A stretch of 35,570 bases of DNA from an uncultured Gammaproteobacteria bacterium. Its GTDB lineage: Bacteria > Pseudomonadota > Gammaproteobacteria > Poriferisulfidales > GCA-002705445. The stretch covers positions 1 to 35,570 of the forward strand of contig CAJWEM010000009.1 of NCBI GenBank assembly GCA_913031205.1, given 5' to 3'. Made by a program: the position numbers and the translations under genes. The notes beneath the pieces were generated by a model. That model was not told where the DNA came from. It saw only the letters and a program-made list of their open reading frames with translations, and did not search any database. Positions within the stretch are counted from its first letter, which is position 1; every line of letters starts with the position of its first letter. Shown here piece by piece: positions 19,779 to 28,609 of the stretch.

Positions 19779-21522
19779 AATTATCCTCCGGGGTTTTAAT
19801 AGTAGTGATATCAAAATTTTCAAGTTTATTTGAAACTCTTTTAGTATTGTCCAGAATGTTGTCTGGACTAATATTTAATATTCTTAGCGAATCTGACGCT
19901 ATTCTTTTAAAAACAGGCGCAGAGACGAAAGATCCATAAAACTGATTTGGTTTGTTTTCAGGCTCATTAATTACAACAACTATTACTAATTTTGGTTTTG
20001 AAATTGGTATAATTCCTGCAAAAAGTGAATTGTGTTTATTTTTGTTATATTTTTTATTATATACTTCTGCTGTCCCTGTTTTTCCTCCAACTGTATAACC
20101 TTTTAATGATGCTTTTTTTCCTGTGCCAGTCTCTACGACTTTTTTTATTACTTTTCTAACTTTTGTAAAGCTATCTTTATATTTTTTTGATTCGTCTTTC
20201 ATTGTAAAAGAGTCTTTGTTTATGCGTGGATTTATAACCATCCCTTGATTTGCTATCACGCTATATGCTTTTGCAATTTGCAGAGGTGTCATCGTTAGTG
20301 CATACCCAATTGCATGTGATCTAGTATCTTTTTTATCCCATTCACTGAAATGAAGTAGTTTTCCTGACTGTTCAGAGGGAAATTTAATATTTACCATATC
20401 ACCGACTCCTATGTATTCTAAGAGGTCATGATAAATTTTCTTATTAAATTTTTGTGAGATTTTAACACTACCAACATTACTCGACTTAATAACCACATCT
20501 TCCGAAGTCAGTAATCCATAATTCTTAAAATCTTTATACTTATGCCCACCAATTTTTAGATATCCAGGGTTTGTATCGAAGGTTTGGTTTAATGTGATAC
20601 TTCCTGAGTAAAGAGCAGCGGTAAGCAAAAAAGGTTTGATTGTCGACGCAGGTTCAATTGGGTCTATTATTCCTCTATTTCTCTCTTTAAAATTTGAATA
20701 AGCATTTTTATCATTTGGATCGTATGAAGGATAACTAGCAGATGCTAAGATATCTCCATTTGTGGTATCTAAGATTATAACGGATCCAGATTTAGCATTT
20801 ACTTCTTTGATCTTACTTTTTAACTCTCTATATGCAACATACTGTAATCTTGCGTCAATTGTCAGAGTTAATTTTTTTCCGTCTTCGGCCGGTGATAATA
20901 TGGTTATGTTGTCGACTATTTTTCCGTATCGATCTATTCTTACCTTTCTTATACCATCTTTCCCATTTAGGTATGCATCATATGACTTTTCAAGACCGCT
21001 CTGTCCTATATGATCTTTATCTGTCTTACCAACAAGATTACCGATCGATTCTCCCCAGGGATAAAATCTTTGAAATTCTTTTTGATAATCTACTCCTCTT
21101 AATTTTAGTTCGTTGATTTTGTTAACTTGATCTTCAGACAGCTGCCTTCCAATAAATACAAATTTTTTATTTTTCTTAGTTAGTAAAGATGTTTTTAACA
21201 CATCATATTTTTTTTCAATAATATTGCACAACTCTCGTATTTTTTTTTCAGAGTTACTTTTCAAGAAAAACTTTGGCTCGGTTGTTCCTAAGGTATCCAA
21301 TAGTATACTTTCTGCAAGGATTTCGTTGTTTCTATCAACAATTACTCCTCTATTTGCAATAATTTTATCGGGCTTTATTTCTCTTGCCTCAGTACTACTC
21401 ACCCAATTATCAGTCTCAAAATATTGAAGATTAATGCACCTATATAGAATAATTGAAATCCCAATGAAAATTAATAAAGATAGAAAATCCTGCCTTCTAA
21501 AATTTTTAATTAATTTAATCAT
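19768..21522 (-). CDS. ftsI: Peptidoglycan D,D-transpeptidase FtsI (PBP3)
   Basis: ANRGVIVDRNNEILAES...EPASTIKPFLLTAAL (SxxK), KSSNVG (SxN), GGKTGTAEVYN (KTG). Confidence 0.96.
   Translation of the reverse strand: MIKLIKNFRRQDFLSLLIFIGISIILYRCINLQYFETDNWVSSTEAREIKPDKIIANRGVIVDRNNEILAESILLDTLGTTEPKFFLKSNSEKKIRELCNIIEKKYDVLKTSLLTKKNKKFVFIGRQLSEDQVNKINELKLRGVDYQKEFQRFYPWGESIGNLVGKTDKDHIGQSGLEKSYDAYLNGKDGIRKVRIDRYGKIVDNITILSPAEDGKKLTLTIDARLQYVAYRELKSKIKEVNAKSGSVIILDTTNGDILASASYPSYDPNDKNAYSNFKERNRGIIDPIEPASTIKPFLLTAALYSGSITLNQTFDTNPGYLKIGGHKYKDFKNYGLLTSEDVVIKSSNVGSVKISQKFNKKIYHDLLEYIGVGDMVNIKFPSEQSGKLLHFSEWDKKDTRSHAIGYALTMTPLQIAKAYSVIANQGMVINPRINKDSFTMKDESKKYKDSFTKVRKVIKKVVETGTGKKASLKGYTVGGKTGTAEVYNKKYNKNKHNSLFAGIIPISKPKLVIVVVINEPENKPNQFYGSFVSAPVFKRIASDSLRILNISPDNILDNTKRVSNKLENFDITTIKTPEDNYVF
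19849..19868. repeat. Inverted repeat GTCCAGA-ATGTTG-TCTGGAC in the 3' end of ftsI, 71 nt upstream of the ftsZ ATG
   Basis: Perfect 7-bp arms with a 6-nt loop, read directly. Confidence 0.6.
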
Positions 21523-21787
21523 ATATTTTAATCAACTCCTTGTTTTTAGGTAAAATCATGTTTAAATGTTTTTTTGCTTCATTTTCTATTCTTCTATGAG
21601 CAATATATTTACCCTCCTCTACAGAAAGTTTTTTCCACTCATTCTTATAAGTCTCAATCTTATTTGTGTACTCTTGTAATTCTCTAAATTTGGATCTCGT
21701 CTTGTACTCTACCCAAACAATCCCAAATGAAAGTGAAATATTTGAAAATATTAATAAAACAATAATATAAATTTTAAAGTTACTCAT
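21515..21787 (-). CDS. ftsL: Cell division protein FtsL
   Basis: 90 aa, one N-terminal TM then coiled coil; between rsmH and ftsI. Confidence 0.85.
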   Translation of the reverse strand: MSNFKIYIIVLLIFSNISLSFGIVWVEYKTRSKFRELQEYTNKIETYKNEWKKLSVEEGKYIAHRRIENEAKKHLNMILPKNKELIKIYD

Positions 21788-22713
21788 ATTTTTTCCGCAA
21801 TTCTAATTCTTGCACTTCTAGCTCTTTTATTTAAAGCCACTTCATCATCATTTGCTTTCAAGGTAGTTTTTATTTTTCTTAAGCTAAGATTTTTACTCGT
21901 TTCCGTTAATGGTATTTTGCTTGGAACGTCCTTACCCTCTGAATGTTTTTTTATAAATCTTTTTACCATTCTGTCTTCTAAAGAGTGAAAACTAATTACA
22001 ACAATTCTTCCTCCGCTGGCAATAATATCTAGGCAAGAGTTTAGAAAACTTTCTAATTCTTGTAATTCATTATTTATGTATATTCTGATTGCTTGAAAAC
22101 TTTTGGTCGCTGGGTTTCGACCACTTTTTTTATTTTTTGGATAACATTTTTCTATAATTTCAGCTAGCTCTATGGTTGTGGATAAGCTTTTTTTATTTAT
22201 GGAGTCTTTTATTGATTTCGCTATCCTATGTGCATATTTCTCCTCGCCATAAATTTTTAAAACCTCTTTTATCTCATTTTGATCTGCTACTTTAAGCCAA
22301 GATAATGCGGTTAGTTTGTCTGATTTATCCATCCGCATATCAATTGGTCCTGACTTTTGAAAGCTAAAACCTCTTTCCGGATCATCAAGTTGAGGAGACG
22401 AGACACCAAGGTCAAGTAAAATTCCATCAATCTTTTTATTATTATTGTAATTTTCGATAATCTCTATAATTTTGCTAAAATTATTCCTCACGAAACAAAA
22501 TCTTTTATCCTTGCCAAAATGTTCGCGCGCATATTTTTCTGCTTCACAATCTTTATCTATTGCTATTAATTTTCCATTTTCACCAATTTCGCTAAGAATT
22601 TTTTTCGAATGACCTCCCCTCCCAAATGTGCAATCGACATATATACCGTCACTTGAAATATTAAGTCCCTTAATAACTTTCTCTAGCATCACTGGATTAT
22701 GGGAATAATTCAT
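21784..22713 (-). CDS. rsmH: 16S rRNA (cytosine-1402-N4)-methyltransferase
   Basis: HNPVMLEKVIKGLNI...YVDCTFGRGGHSKKIL...GILLDLGVSSPQLDDPERGFSF...GGRIVVISFHSLEDRMVKRFIK. Confidence 0.97.
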   Translation of the reverse strand: MNYSHNPVMLEKVIKGLNISSDGIYVDCTFGRGGHSKKILSEIGENGKLIAIDKDCEAEKYAREHFGKDKRFCFVRNNFSKIIEIIENYNNNKKIDGILLDLGVSSPQLDDPERGFSFQKSGPIDMRMDKSDKLTALSWLKVADQNEIKEVLKIYGEEKYAHRIAKSIKDSINKKSLSTTIELAEIIEKCYPKNKKSGRNPATKSFQAIRIYINNELQELESFLNSCLDIIASGGRIVVISFHSLEDRMVKRFIKKHSEGKDVPSKIPLTETSKNLSLRKIKTTLKANDDEVALNKRARSARIRIAEKI

Positions 22714-22717
22714 AATT

Positions 22718-23170
22718 TTATAATTTGAGGTCGTTTAATGCATCGTTATTTATATCAGATCCATCTCTGTTACTTAACCAGCCTTTCATATTTTTGTTCC
22801 AAATACTTTCTGACCAGAGTTCGAATTTATTACCTTGTCCTAATAATATTATTTTTTTTTGGATACCTGCATACTCCCTTAATGGATTTGGTATTAAGAA
22901 TCTCCCTTGGGAATCAATGTCTGATTCAGTTGCATGCCCTATTAAAAGTCTCTGAATAAACCGTGCTTCAGAATTATATGATGGCAAGTTTGATAATTGT
23001 TTTTCAATGCGAAGCCAATTTTTTTGAGTATAAATAAGTAAGCATTTGTCTTTATCTACTGTAATAACTAACTGACATTTTTTGTTTTCACAAAAGAACT
23101 TTTTATACCTTTGAGGCATAGATGTTCTTCCTTTTGAATCAATACTTAAGTTACTTCTGCCTTTAAACAT
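22718..23170 (-). CDS. mraZ: Transcriptional regulator MraZ; start re-assigned from 23254 to ATG 23170
   Basis: MFKGRSNLSIDSKGRTSMPQRYKKFF...QRLLIGHATESDIDSQGRFLIPNPLREYAGIQKKIILLGQGNKFELWS; two DSKGR/DSQGR AbrB-like motifs. Confidence 0.96.
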   Translation of the reverse strand: MFKGRSNLSIDSKGRTSMPQRYKKFFCENKKCQLVITVDKDKCLLIYTQKNWLRIEKQLSNLPSYNSEARFIQRLLIGHATESDIDSQGRFLIPNPLREYAGIQKKIILLGQGNKFELWSESIWNKNMKGWLSNRDGSDINNDALNDLKL

Positions 23171-23180
23171 TAGATAAAAT

Positions 23181-23206
23181 TCCCACTTTTTCCCACATTT
23201 AGCCAC
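23181..23206 (-). promoter_or_regulatory. MraZ-binding repeats: GTGGCT / GTGGGA / GTGGGA at 10-bp period
   Basis: Minus strand GTGGCTaaatGTGGGAaaaaGTGGGAattttatctaATG: hexamers at 23201-23206, 23191-23196 and 23181-23186. Confidence 0.88.
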
Positions 23207-23235
23207 AATAATGCAACAATTAGATTTAATGTCAA
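23207..23235 (-). promoter_or_regulatory. Candidate mraZ promoter
   Basis: Minus strand TTGACA (23230-23235), 17 nt, ATTATT (23207-23212); -10 is weak but abuts the MraZ boxes. Confidence 0.45.
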
Positions 23236-23365
23236 GATTTTCATTAATAGTCAATAACTTACAAAATTATATTAATGTAAAAGAATGCTCAAAATCATGG
23301 ATCTAGCATCTTAACTTGAGAAATAACTTTAAGTATGGATATGTGAGATTTTTGCAGAGAAGCGG

Positions 23366-23697
23366 TGAGTCAGCCTATAAGCTGGGTTCTGTAAATTGTA
23401 ATCATTAATCTTGTATGTTCGTCGCCGAACATATCTAGCAGCCTACCCAAAAGCAGCGCGAGTAACGCTATAACTTTTCTATTTGGCCTTGCTCCGAGTG
23501 GGGTTTACCTTGCCAGATATATTACTACATCTGCGGTGCGCTTTTACCACACCATTTCACCCTTACAATTAAATTGCGGTATATTTTCTGTTGCACTTTC
23601 CGTAAGTTCACACTTCCCAGGAGTTACCTGGCACTCTACTCTTTGGAGCCCAGACTTTCCTCTTTGCAATTGCAAAGCGATTACACAGCTGACTCAA
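23366..23697 (-). ncRNA. rnpB: RNase P RNA, bacterial class A
   Basis: Minus strand GAGTCAGCTGTG...GAGGAAAGTCTGGGCTCC...GGGTGAAATGGTG...GGTAAACCCCACTCGGAGCAAGGCCAAATAG...TTTACAGAACCCAGCTTATAGGCTGACTC; P1 pairs GAGTCAGC with GCTGACTC. Confidence 0.95.
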
Positions 23698-23702
23698 TAA
23701 GT

Positions 23703-23731
23703 AATTTAATCTGAATCATGCGCTTTTGCAA
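23703..23731 (-). promoter_or_regulatory. Candidate rnpB promoter; -10 overlaps the rsmI stop codon
   Basis: Minus strand TTGCAA (23726-23731), 17 nt, TAAATT (23703-23708), about 7 nt before the GAGTCAG 5' end of rnpB. Confidence 0.55.
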
Positions 23732-24596
23732 GGTGAATGTATTTTTTATAAATTTCATTCTTCTTAAGTTTATATTTACTGCATGCGGCTTTTATGGCGT
23801 TTGCGTAAGAAATATCATTACTGAGTAACAAAATCAGAAAATTTTCTATATCATCAAGTGATTCTTTATTTTCAAGATAATCTTGGGCTGGTACTATTAT
23901 CACAAGTTCTCCTTTTAACTTTTCAGGATATTTTGATTCGTATCGAGAAATACATTCCTTAATGTTAAGCTCAATAATTTCTTCATGTATTTTTGATATT
24001 TCTCTGGCTATAACTAACGCACACAATTCTGAATAATTTTTTTCTATATTTTTTAATGTTTCAATTAATCTGTTTGGTGACTCAAAAAAAACAAGTGAGT
24101 AACTATTTTCTAATATATGCTTCCTAAAAATCTTTTCTTTTTTTAAAGTCTGTTTTGGTAAAAAACCAATAAATTGAAAGTTCTCGGATCCATATCCACT
24201 TGCAGATAAAGCAGAAGTTATTGAACATGCGCCGGGGATTGGAGAAACGTGTATGCCCTTTTGTCTAGCTTTTTTAATTAAAATATCACCGGGGTCTGAT
24301 ATTGCTGGGCTACCTGCATCAGATATTAAAGCGATGTTTTTGCCACCTATCAAATTATTGATAAGAATATTGCTAATTTTTTGTTCATTGTGTTTATGGT
24401 AACTGATTTGCCTGACCTTAATGTTAAAATGGGTTAATAGCTTTTTGCTGTGCCTAGTATCTTCAGAAGCAATGAGATTAACTTTTGACAGGGTCTCTAC
24501 AGCTCTTCTTGATATATCATTAAAATTACCAATTGGAGTCGCAACAACATATAATATGCCATATGTAGATTGTTTTTCTTTATCAGAATTATGCAA
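23706..24596 (-). CDS. rsmI: 16S rRNA (cytidine-1402-2'-O)-methyltransferase, TTG start
   Basis: GILYVVATPIGNFNDISRRAVETL...IASEDTRHSKKLL...LISDAGSPAISDPGD...FESPNRLIETL; AAAGG SD upstream of the TTG. Confidence 0.95.
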   Translation of the reverse strand: MHNSDKEKQSTYGILYVVATPIGNFNDISRRAVETLSKVNLIASEDTRHSKKLLTHFNIKVRQISYHKHNEQKISNILINNLIGGKNIALISDAGSPAISDPGDILIKKARQKGIHVSPIPGACSITSALSASGYGSENFQFIGFLPKQTLKKEKIFRKHILENSYSLVFFESPNRLIETLKNIEKNYSELCALVIAREISKIHEEIIELNIKECISRYESKYPEKLKGELVIIVPAQDYLENKESLDDIENFLILLLSNDISYANAIKAACSKYKLKKNEIYKKYIHLAKAHDSD

Positions 24597-25874
24597 AATA
24601 AAACACCTTTAAAAATACAAAATTTTTATAAATATATTATCTTCCTGCTTGGTAGTATATTCCTTCTAAGCTGTGACACAACATATAAGGATGTCATGTC
24701 GGATGATGTATCAGAGATAGCGAAATCTGAGTCAAATGAGATTAATGATAGACAAATAAACATCGATGAGCTTTTAGTAAAAAAAGAAACTTTAGACCTT
24801 ATAGATCTAATTCCTGTAAAAAGAATTGCAATCCTTTTACCTGTCACTGGAAGATACTCGAAAGTTGGTAAAGCTATAAAGGAAGGCATTGAGATGGAGC
24901 TACAAAGTTTTCCAAATGATGTTCGACCAAAATTAAGTATTTTTGATACTGGCGATAGTGATATCAATATTAGAAAAATTTACGGTGAACTAATGTTAGG
25001 CGATTTTGATTTTGTTATTGGGCCTTTAAAAAAAGAATTAATAAACAAACTAATTTTATACAGTTCGGAATCATTACCTATACTGACGCTTAATTATGCT
25101 TCAAATCTTAATAAATTTAAAAAGAAGATGTTCCAGTTTGGGTTACTTCCTGAGGATGAAGCCATTTGTATAGCAGAAAAATCAATTATCGATGGTAATA
25201 ATAATGCTTCTTTGATTTATCCACAAAACAGCTGGGGCAAGAGAATCGCAGAATCATTTTCTCTGAGGTATAAAGAACTAGGTGGAAAAATTATCGATGA
25301 GGTTATCTATGATAAAGATATGAATAAAATTAATGATTCTGTTAAAAGTTTGTTAAAAATAGAAGAAAGTATTAAAAGAAAAAACAAGATTCAAAATTTA
25401 CTTAACGTAAAGTTACAATATAAGCCATATATTCCAAATGACTTGAATACAATATTTGCGGTTGGAACTTCAAAAGACATGCGGTTAATCAAGCCGCAAT
25501 TTAATTTTAATTTTGCAGAAAACATTCCTTTCTATTCAACCTCACATATTTATAACGGAGTTCCTGATAGAGAAAATAATAAAGACCTTAATGATATAAA
25601 ATTTTGCGACGTACCTTGGCTATATAATGATAAAGATCTGTCAAAAAAAAATATGTTTTTAGAAAATCTAGAACGAAGAGAGTTATTAAGATTTGTTGCA
25701 CTTGGAATGGATTCTATTAAAGTTATTCATAATATTGAGAGAATGCAGCAAGATAAAAATAAATATTTAGAGGGGAATACAGGATACCTACAATTAGATG
25801 ATTTTAACAAAATTAGAAGAGATTTAAAAATTATCAAATTTAAAAATGGAGAAACAAGAGAAATTCCTTTTTAG
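24591..25874 (+). CDS. LpoA/LppC-like penicillin-binding protein activator lipoprotein, short form; start re-assigned to ATG 24591
   Basis: MQNKTPLKIQNFYKYIIFLLGSIFLLSC lipobox; KRIAILLPVTGRYSKVGKAIKEGIEMEL...FDTGDSD periplasmic-binding-like domain; adjacent to rsmI as in other gammaproteobacteria. Confidence 0.82.
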   Translation: MQNKTPLKIQNFYKYIIFLLGSIFLLSCDTTYKDVMSDDVSEIAKSESNEINDRQINIDELLVKKETLDLIDLIPVKRIAILLPVTGRYSKVGKAIKEGIEMELQSFPNDVRPKLSIFDTGDSDINIRKIYGELMLGDFDFVIGPLKKELINKLILYSSESLPILTLNYASNLNKFKKKMFQFGLLPEDEAICIAEKSIIDGNNNASLIYPQNSWGKRIAESFSLRYKELGGKIIDEVIYDKDMNKINDSVKSLLKIEESIKRKNKIQNLLNVKLQYKPYIPNDLNTIFAVGTSKDMRLIKPQFNFNFAENIPFYSTSHIYNGVPDRENNKDLNDIKFCDVPWLYNDKDLSKKNMFLENLERRELLRFVALGMDSIKVIHNIERMQQDKNKYLEGNTGYLQLDDFNKIRRDLKIIKFKNGETREIPF

Positions 25875-25875
25875 T

Positions 25876-27249
25876 ATGCTTAATAAAAAACATATAAAAT
25901 CTTTTCAAAAACTTTTACCAGATGGTTTTGTTCTTAGCGAGCCTGGTGACTGTTGGGCATATGGTTACGACAACAGCAAAATGCATGTTATGCCTGAATG
26001 TGTTTTATTCGCAGAATCAAAAGAACAAATCAAAAATATTCTTACTTATTGTTTCAATAATGATATTCCCATAACAACAAGAGGGCGTGGAACCGGCAAT
26101 ACTGGTGGCTCGGTGCCTATTGAAAACTCAATAGTCTTATCCCTTGAAAAGATGAATAAGATTATAAAAATAGATACGAAAAATCGTCTTGCCGTGGTTC
26201 AACCTGGGGTCATTAATAAGGTATTACAAGACGCCTTGGAGAAGGAAAATTTTTTTTGGGGGCCTGATCCCTCGAGCCAAGAATATTCAACCGTCGGGGG
26301 TAATATAGCGAATAATTCAGCTGGGCCTAGAGCTGTAAAATATGGAACTCCAAGAGATAATATTTTAGGTCTTGAATTTATATCTGGAACTGGTGAAACA
26401 CATAAAACTGGAGTGAAAACTTCAAAAGGAGTTGTTGGTTTAGATTTAACTCGATTGTTTGTTGGATCAGAAGGAATACTTGGAGTTCTTACAGAGGCAA
26501 CTTTAAAGATTCTACCTCTTAACAATACAGTAAAAACTTTTGAACTGACTTTTTCTTCTCTTGAAAGTGCATCTGATATGATAATTGCTCTTATGAGTCA
26601 ACCTATTACACCTTACAAGTTAGAATTTATAGATGAACAGTCTGTTGGATTAATAAATTCAATTAAAAAAAATCATTATGAAGAAAATACTAAGGCAGCG
26701 ATTCTCTTGGAGATTGATGCAGATAATGATTACATTGATGCTCAGTCTGACAAGCTTTATAAAATTATGAGGCAAAAAAAACATATTAAAATTAAAACTG
26801 CCGAAAATAAATCAGAAGTTGAGGAATTATGGAAAGCTAGAAAATCTCTATCTCCAGCTCTTCGTGCCATAGGTGGTTATAAAATAAATGAAGATATTGC
26901 AGTGCCTATTTCGAACTTAACTATTTTGTTAGAAAGTTTAAGTGAAATATCGAAAAGGTATAATATAAGAATTGTAAACTTTGGGCATGCTGGAAATGGA
27001 AACATACATGTGAATTTAATATTTGACACAGATGAAGAAAAAAACTCAGAACATGCAAAAAAATGCTTAGAAGAAATTTTTGATTTAGTTCTAAATCTAG
27101 AAGGGACAATTTCTGGAGAACATGGAGTCGGAATAATTAAGAAAAAATTTTTAGAAAAAGAAATAAAAAAGAGTACTTTAAAACTAATGAGCGAAATAAA
27201 AAAACAGTTTGATCCGAAAAAAATTTTGAATCCAAATAAATCTATTTAA
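25876..27249 (+). CDS. GlcD-type FAD-binding oxidase/dehydrogenase; start re-assigned to ATG 25876
   Basis: PITTRGRGTGNTGGSVP...GPDPSSQEYSTVGGNIANNSAGPRAVKYGTPRDNILGLEFISGTGE...VGSEGILGVLTEATLKILP...GHAGNGNIHVN...SGEHGVGIIKK. Confidence 0.92.
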   Translation: MLNKKHIKSFQKLLPDGFVLSEPGDCWAYGYDNSKMHVMPECVLFAESKEQIKNILTYCFNNDIPITTRGRGTGNTGGSVPIENSIVLSLEKMNKIIKIDTKNRLAVVQPGVINKVLQDALEKENFFWGPDPSSQEYSTVGGNIANNSAGPRAVKYGTPRDNILGLEFISGTGETHKTGVKTSKGVVGLDLTRLFVGSEGILGVLTEATLKILPLNNTVKTFELTFSSLESASDMIIALMSQPITPYKLEFIDEQSVGLINSIKKNHYEENTKAAILLEIDADNDYIDAQSDKLYKIMRQKKHIKIKTAENKSEVEELWKARKSLSPALRAIGGYKINEDIAVPISNLTILLESLSEISKRYNIRIVNFGHAGNGNIHVNLIFDTDEEKNSEHAKKCLEEIFDLVLNLEGTISGEHGVGIIKKKFLEKEIKKSTLKLMSEIKKQFDPKKILNPNKSI

Positions 27250-27857
27250 AGGGAATTTCTTATTTCCTCTTCTTGTTCTGATAAATTTTCCAAAAAAGAG
27301 TCTCTCTGAAATAATCTGTCAGCATATTTTAGTATTGGCTTCGCACTTTTTGGTAAATCAATACCATACTCTGGCAATCTCCATAATATGGGTGCCATAC
27401 TGCAATCAATAATGCTGAAATCATCACTAAGGAAAAATTTTTTACCTTGTATGAAATCTAAAGACAGCAGGAGGTTTTCTTTAAGTTTTTGCTTCGCAGC
27501 TTTTGACTTTTTTTCGCCACTAGATTTAACATCATCAAGTAATCCGTATAAATCTTTTTCTATATAGTGAAGAACCATTCTTGTTTTTGCGCGGATTACG
27601 GGGTCGACTGGCATTAAAGGGGGGTGTGGAAATCTTTCATCTAAATACTCCATTATTACTCTAGACTCGTATAGAACCAAATTTCTATCTACAAAGGTTG
27701 GTGTTGTATTGTTTGGGTTTAGGGCAATCAGATCCTCGTTGTTTTGACCACTCAAAACTTCTTCAACTTTGAAAATTAAATCTTTTTCCCCTAAAACTAT
27801 TCTTACCCTGTGTGATTGAGCGCTATTTGGGTCAGAATAAAGCGTCATGGTATGCAT
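27246..27857 (-). CDS. sspA: Stringent starvation protein A (GST-like fold)
   Basis: LYSDPNSAQSHRVRIVLGEKDLIFKVEEV...ALNPNNTTPTFVDRNLVLYESRVIMEYLDERFPHPPLMPVDPVIRAKTRM; next to petC. Confidence 0.94.
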   Translation of the reverse strand: MHTMTLYSDPNSAQSHRVRIVLGEKDLIFKVEEVLSGQNNEDLIALNPNNTTPTFVDRNLVLYESRVIMEYLDERFPHPPLMPVDPVIRAKTRMVLHYIEKDLYGLLDDVKSSGEKKSKAAKQKLKENLLLSLDFIQGKKFFLSDDFSIIDCSMAPILWRLPEYGIDLPKSAKPILKYADRLFQRDSFLENLSEQEEEIRNSL

Positions 27858-27877
27858 AATATTTTACCTATGAATTT

Positions 27878-28609
27878 CTAATGAACGTCTTTCCAGAATT
27901 CTTTTTTTGTATAATACGCTAAAATTGTAAAAATAAATAGAAATAGTAACACCCAAAAACCCATTGAATATCTTTTTAATTTAGCGGGTTCTGAGACATA
28001 TACCAAAAAATTTGTAATATCGTTAGTAAGTTGCTTATATTCTTTATCACTAAAAGAACCTTCGGAAGTTTTCTCAAAACTTATAGGATTATTGTTAGAA
28101 TCTAAAACAGCTTTTTGGCCACCCTGTAGCTCAGCCAAAATATGAGGCATCGACGTGTTGGGATATGCAACATTATTATAGCCAGTAACCGAGCTATCAT
28201 CTTCGTAATAGGTGTTTAATTTAGCGTATATGTAATCTGCCCCTTTTGACCTTGCGGTTAAGCTCAAATCAGGAGGAAGTGCTCCAAACCATTGAATTGC
28301 ATCAGCCTCTTTCATAGGTATTGTCATAGTTTCGCCAATTTTTTTGTTTGCAAAAATTAAATTTTTGGAAAATATTGCTTCATCAATCCCAAGGTCTTTT
28401 GCTAAGGTATTCATTCTCATGTATTTTAAAGAATGGCAACCGCTGCAGTAGTTGACATAATATTTTGCTCCGCGTTGCAGAGAGGCTTTATTGCTTATAC
28501 TATTTGATGCTTTATATTTTTGTGCAAGCTCACTTTTTTGGCTCGCAGCAAATGAAATATTTACACTGAATAAGAAAAAAATAAAAAATAAAAAAATATT
28601 TTTCATCAT
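27878..28609 (-). CDS. petC: Cytochrome c1 of the bc1 complex
   Basis: Signal peptide; CSGCHSLKYMRMN heme c site; C-terminal TM anchor. Confidence 0.95.
   Translation of the reverse strand: MMKNIFLFFIFFLFSVNISFAASQKSELAQKYKASNSISNKASLQRGAKYYVNYCSGCHSLKYMRMNTLAKDLGIDEAIFSKNLIFANKKIGETMTIPMKEADAIQWFGALPPDLSLTARSKGADYIYAKLNTYYEDDSSVTGYNNVAYPNTSMPHILAELQGGQKAVLDSNNNPISFEKTSEGSFSDKEYKQLTNDITNFLVYVSEPAKLKRYSMGFWVLLFLFIFTILAYYTKKEFWKDVH

Noticed and set aside
19438-19833. 131-aa + strand ORF opposite the ftsZ start region
   Set aside because: Antisense to a confident ftsZ/ftsI; composition typical of a shadow frame.
23366-23697. Possibility of tmRNA or a tRNA cluster in the mraZ-rsmI gap
   Set aside because: Conserved class A RNase P RNA blocks explain the whole segment.
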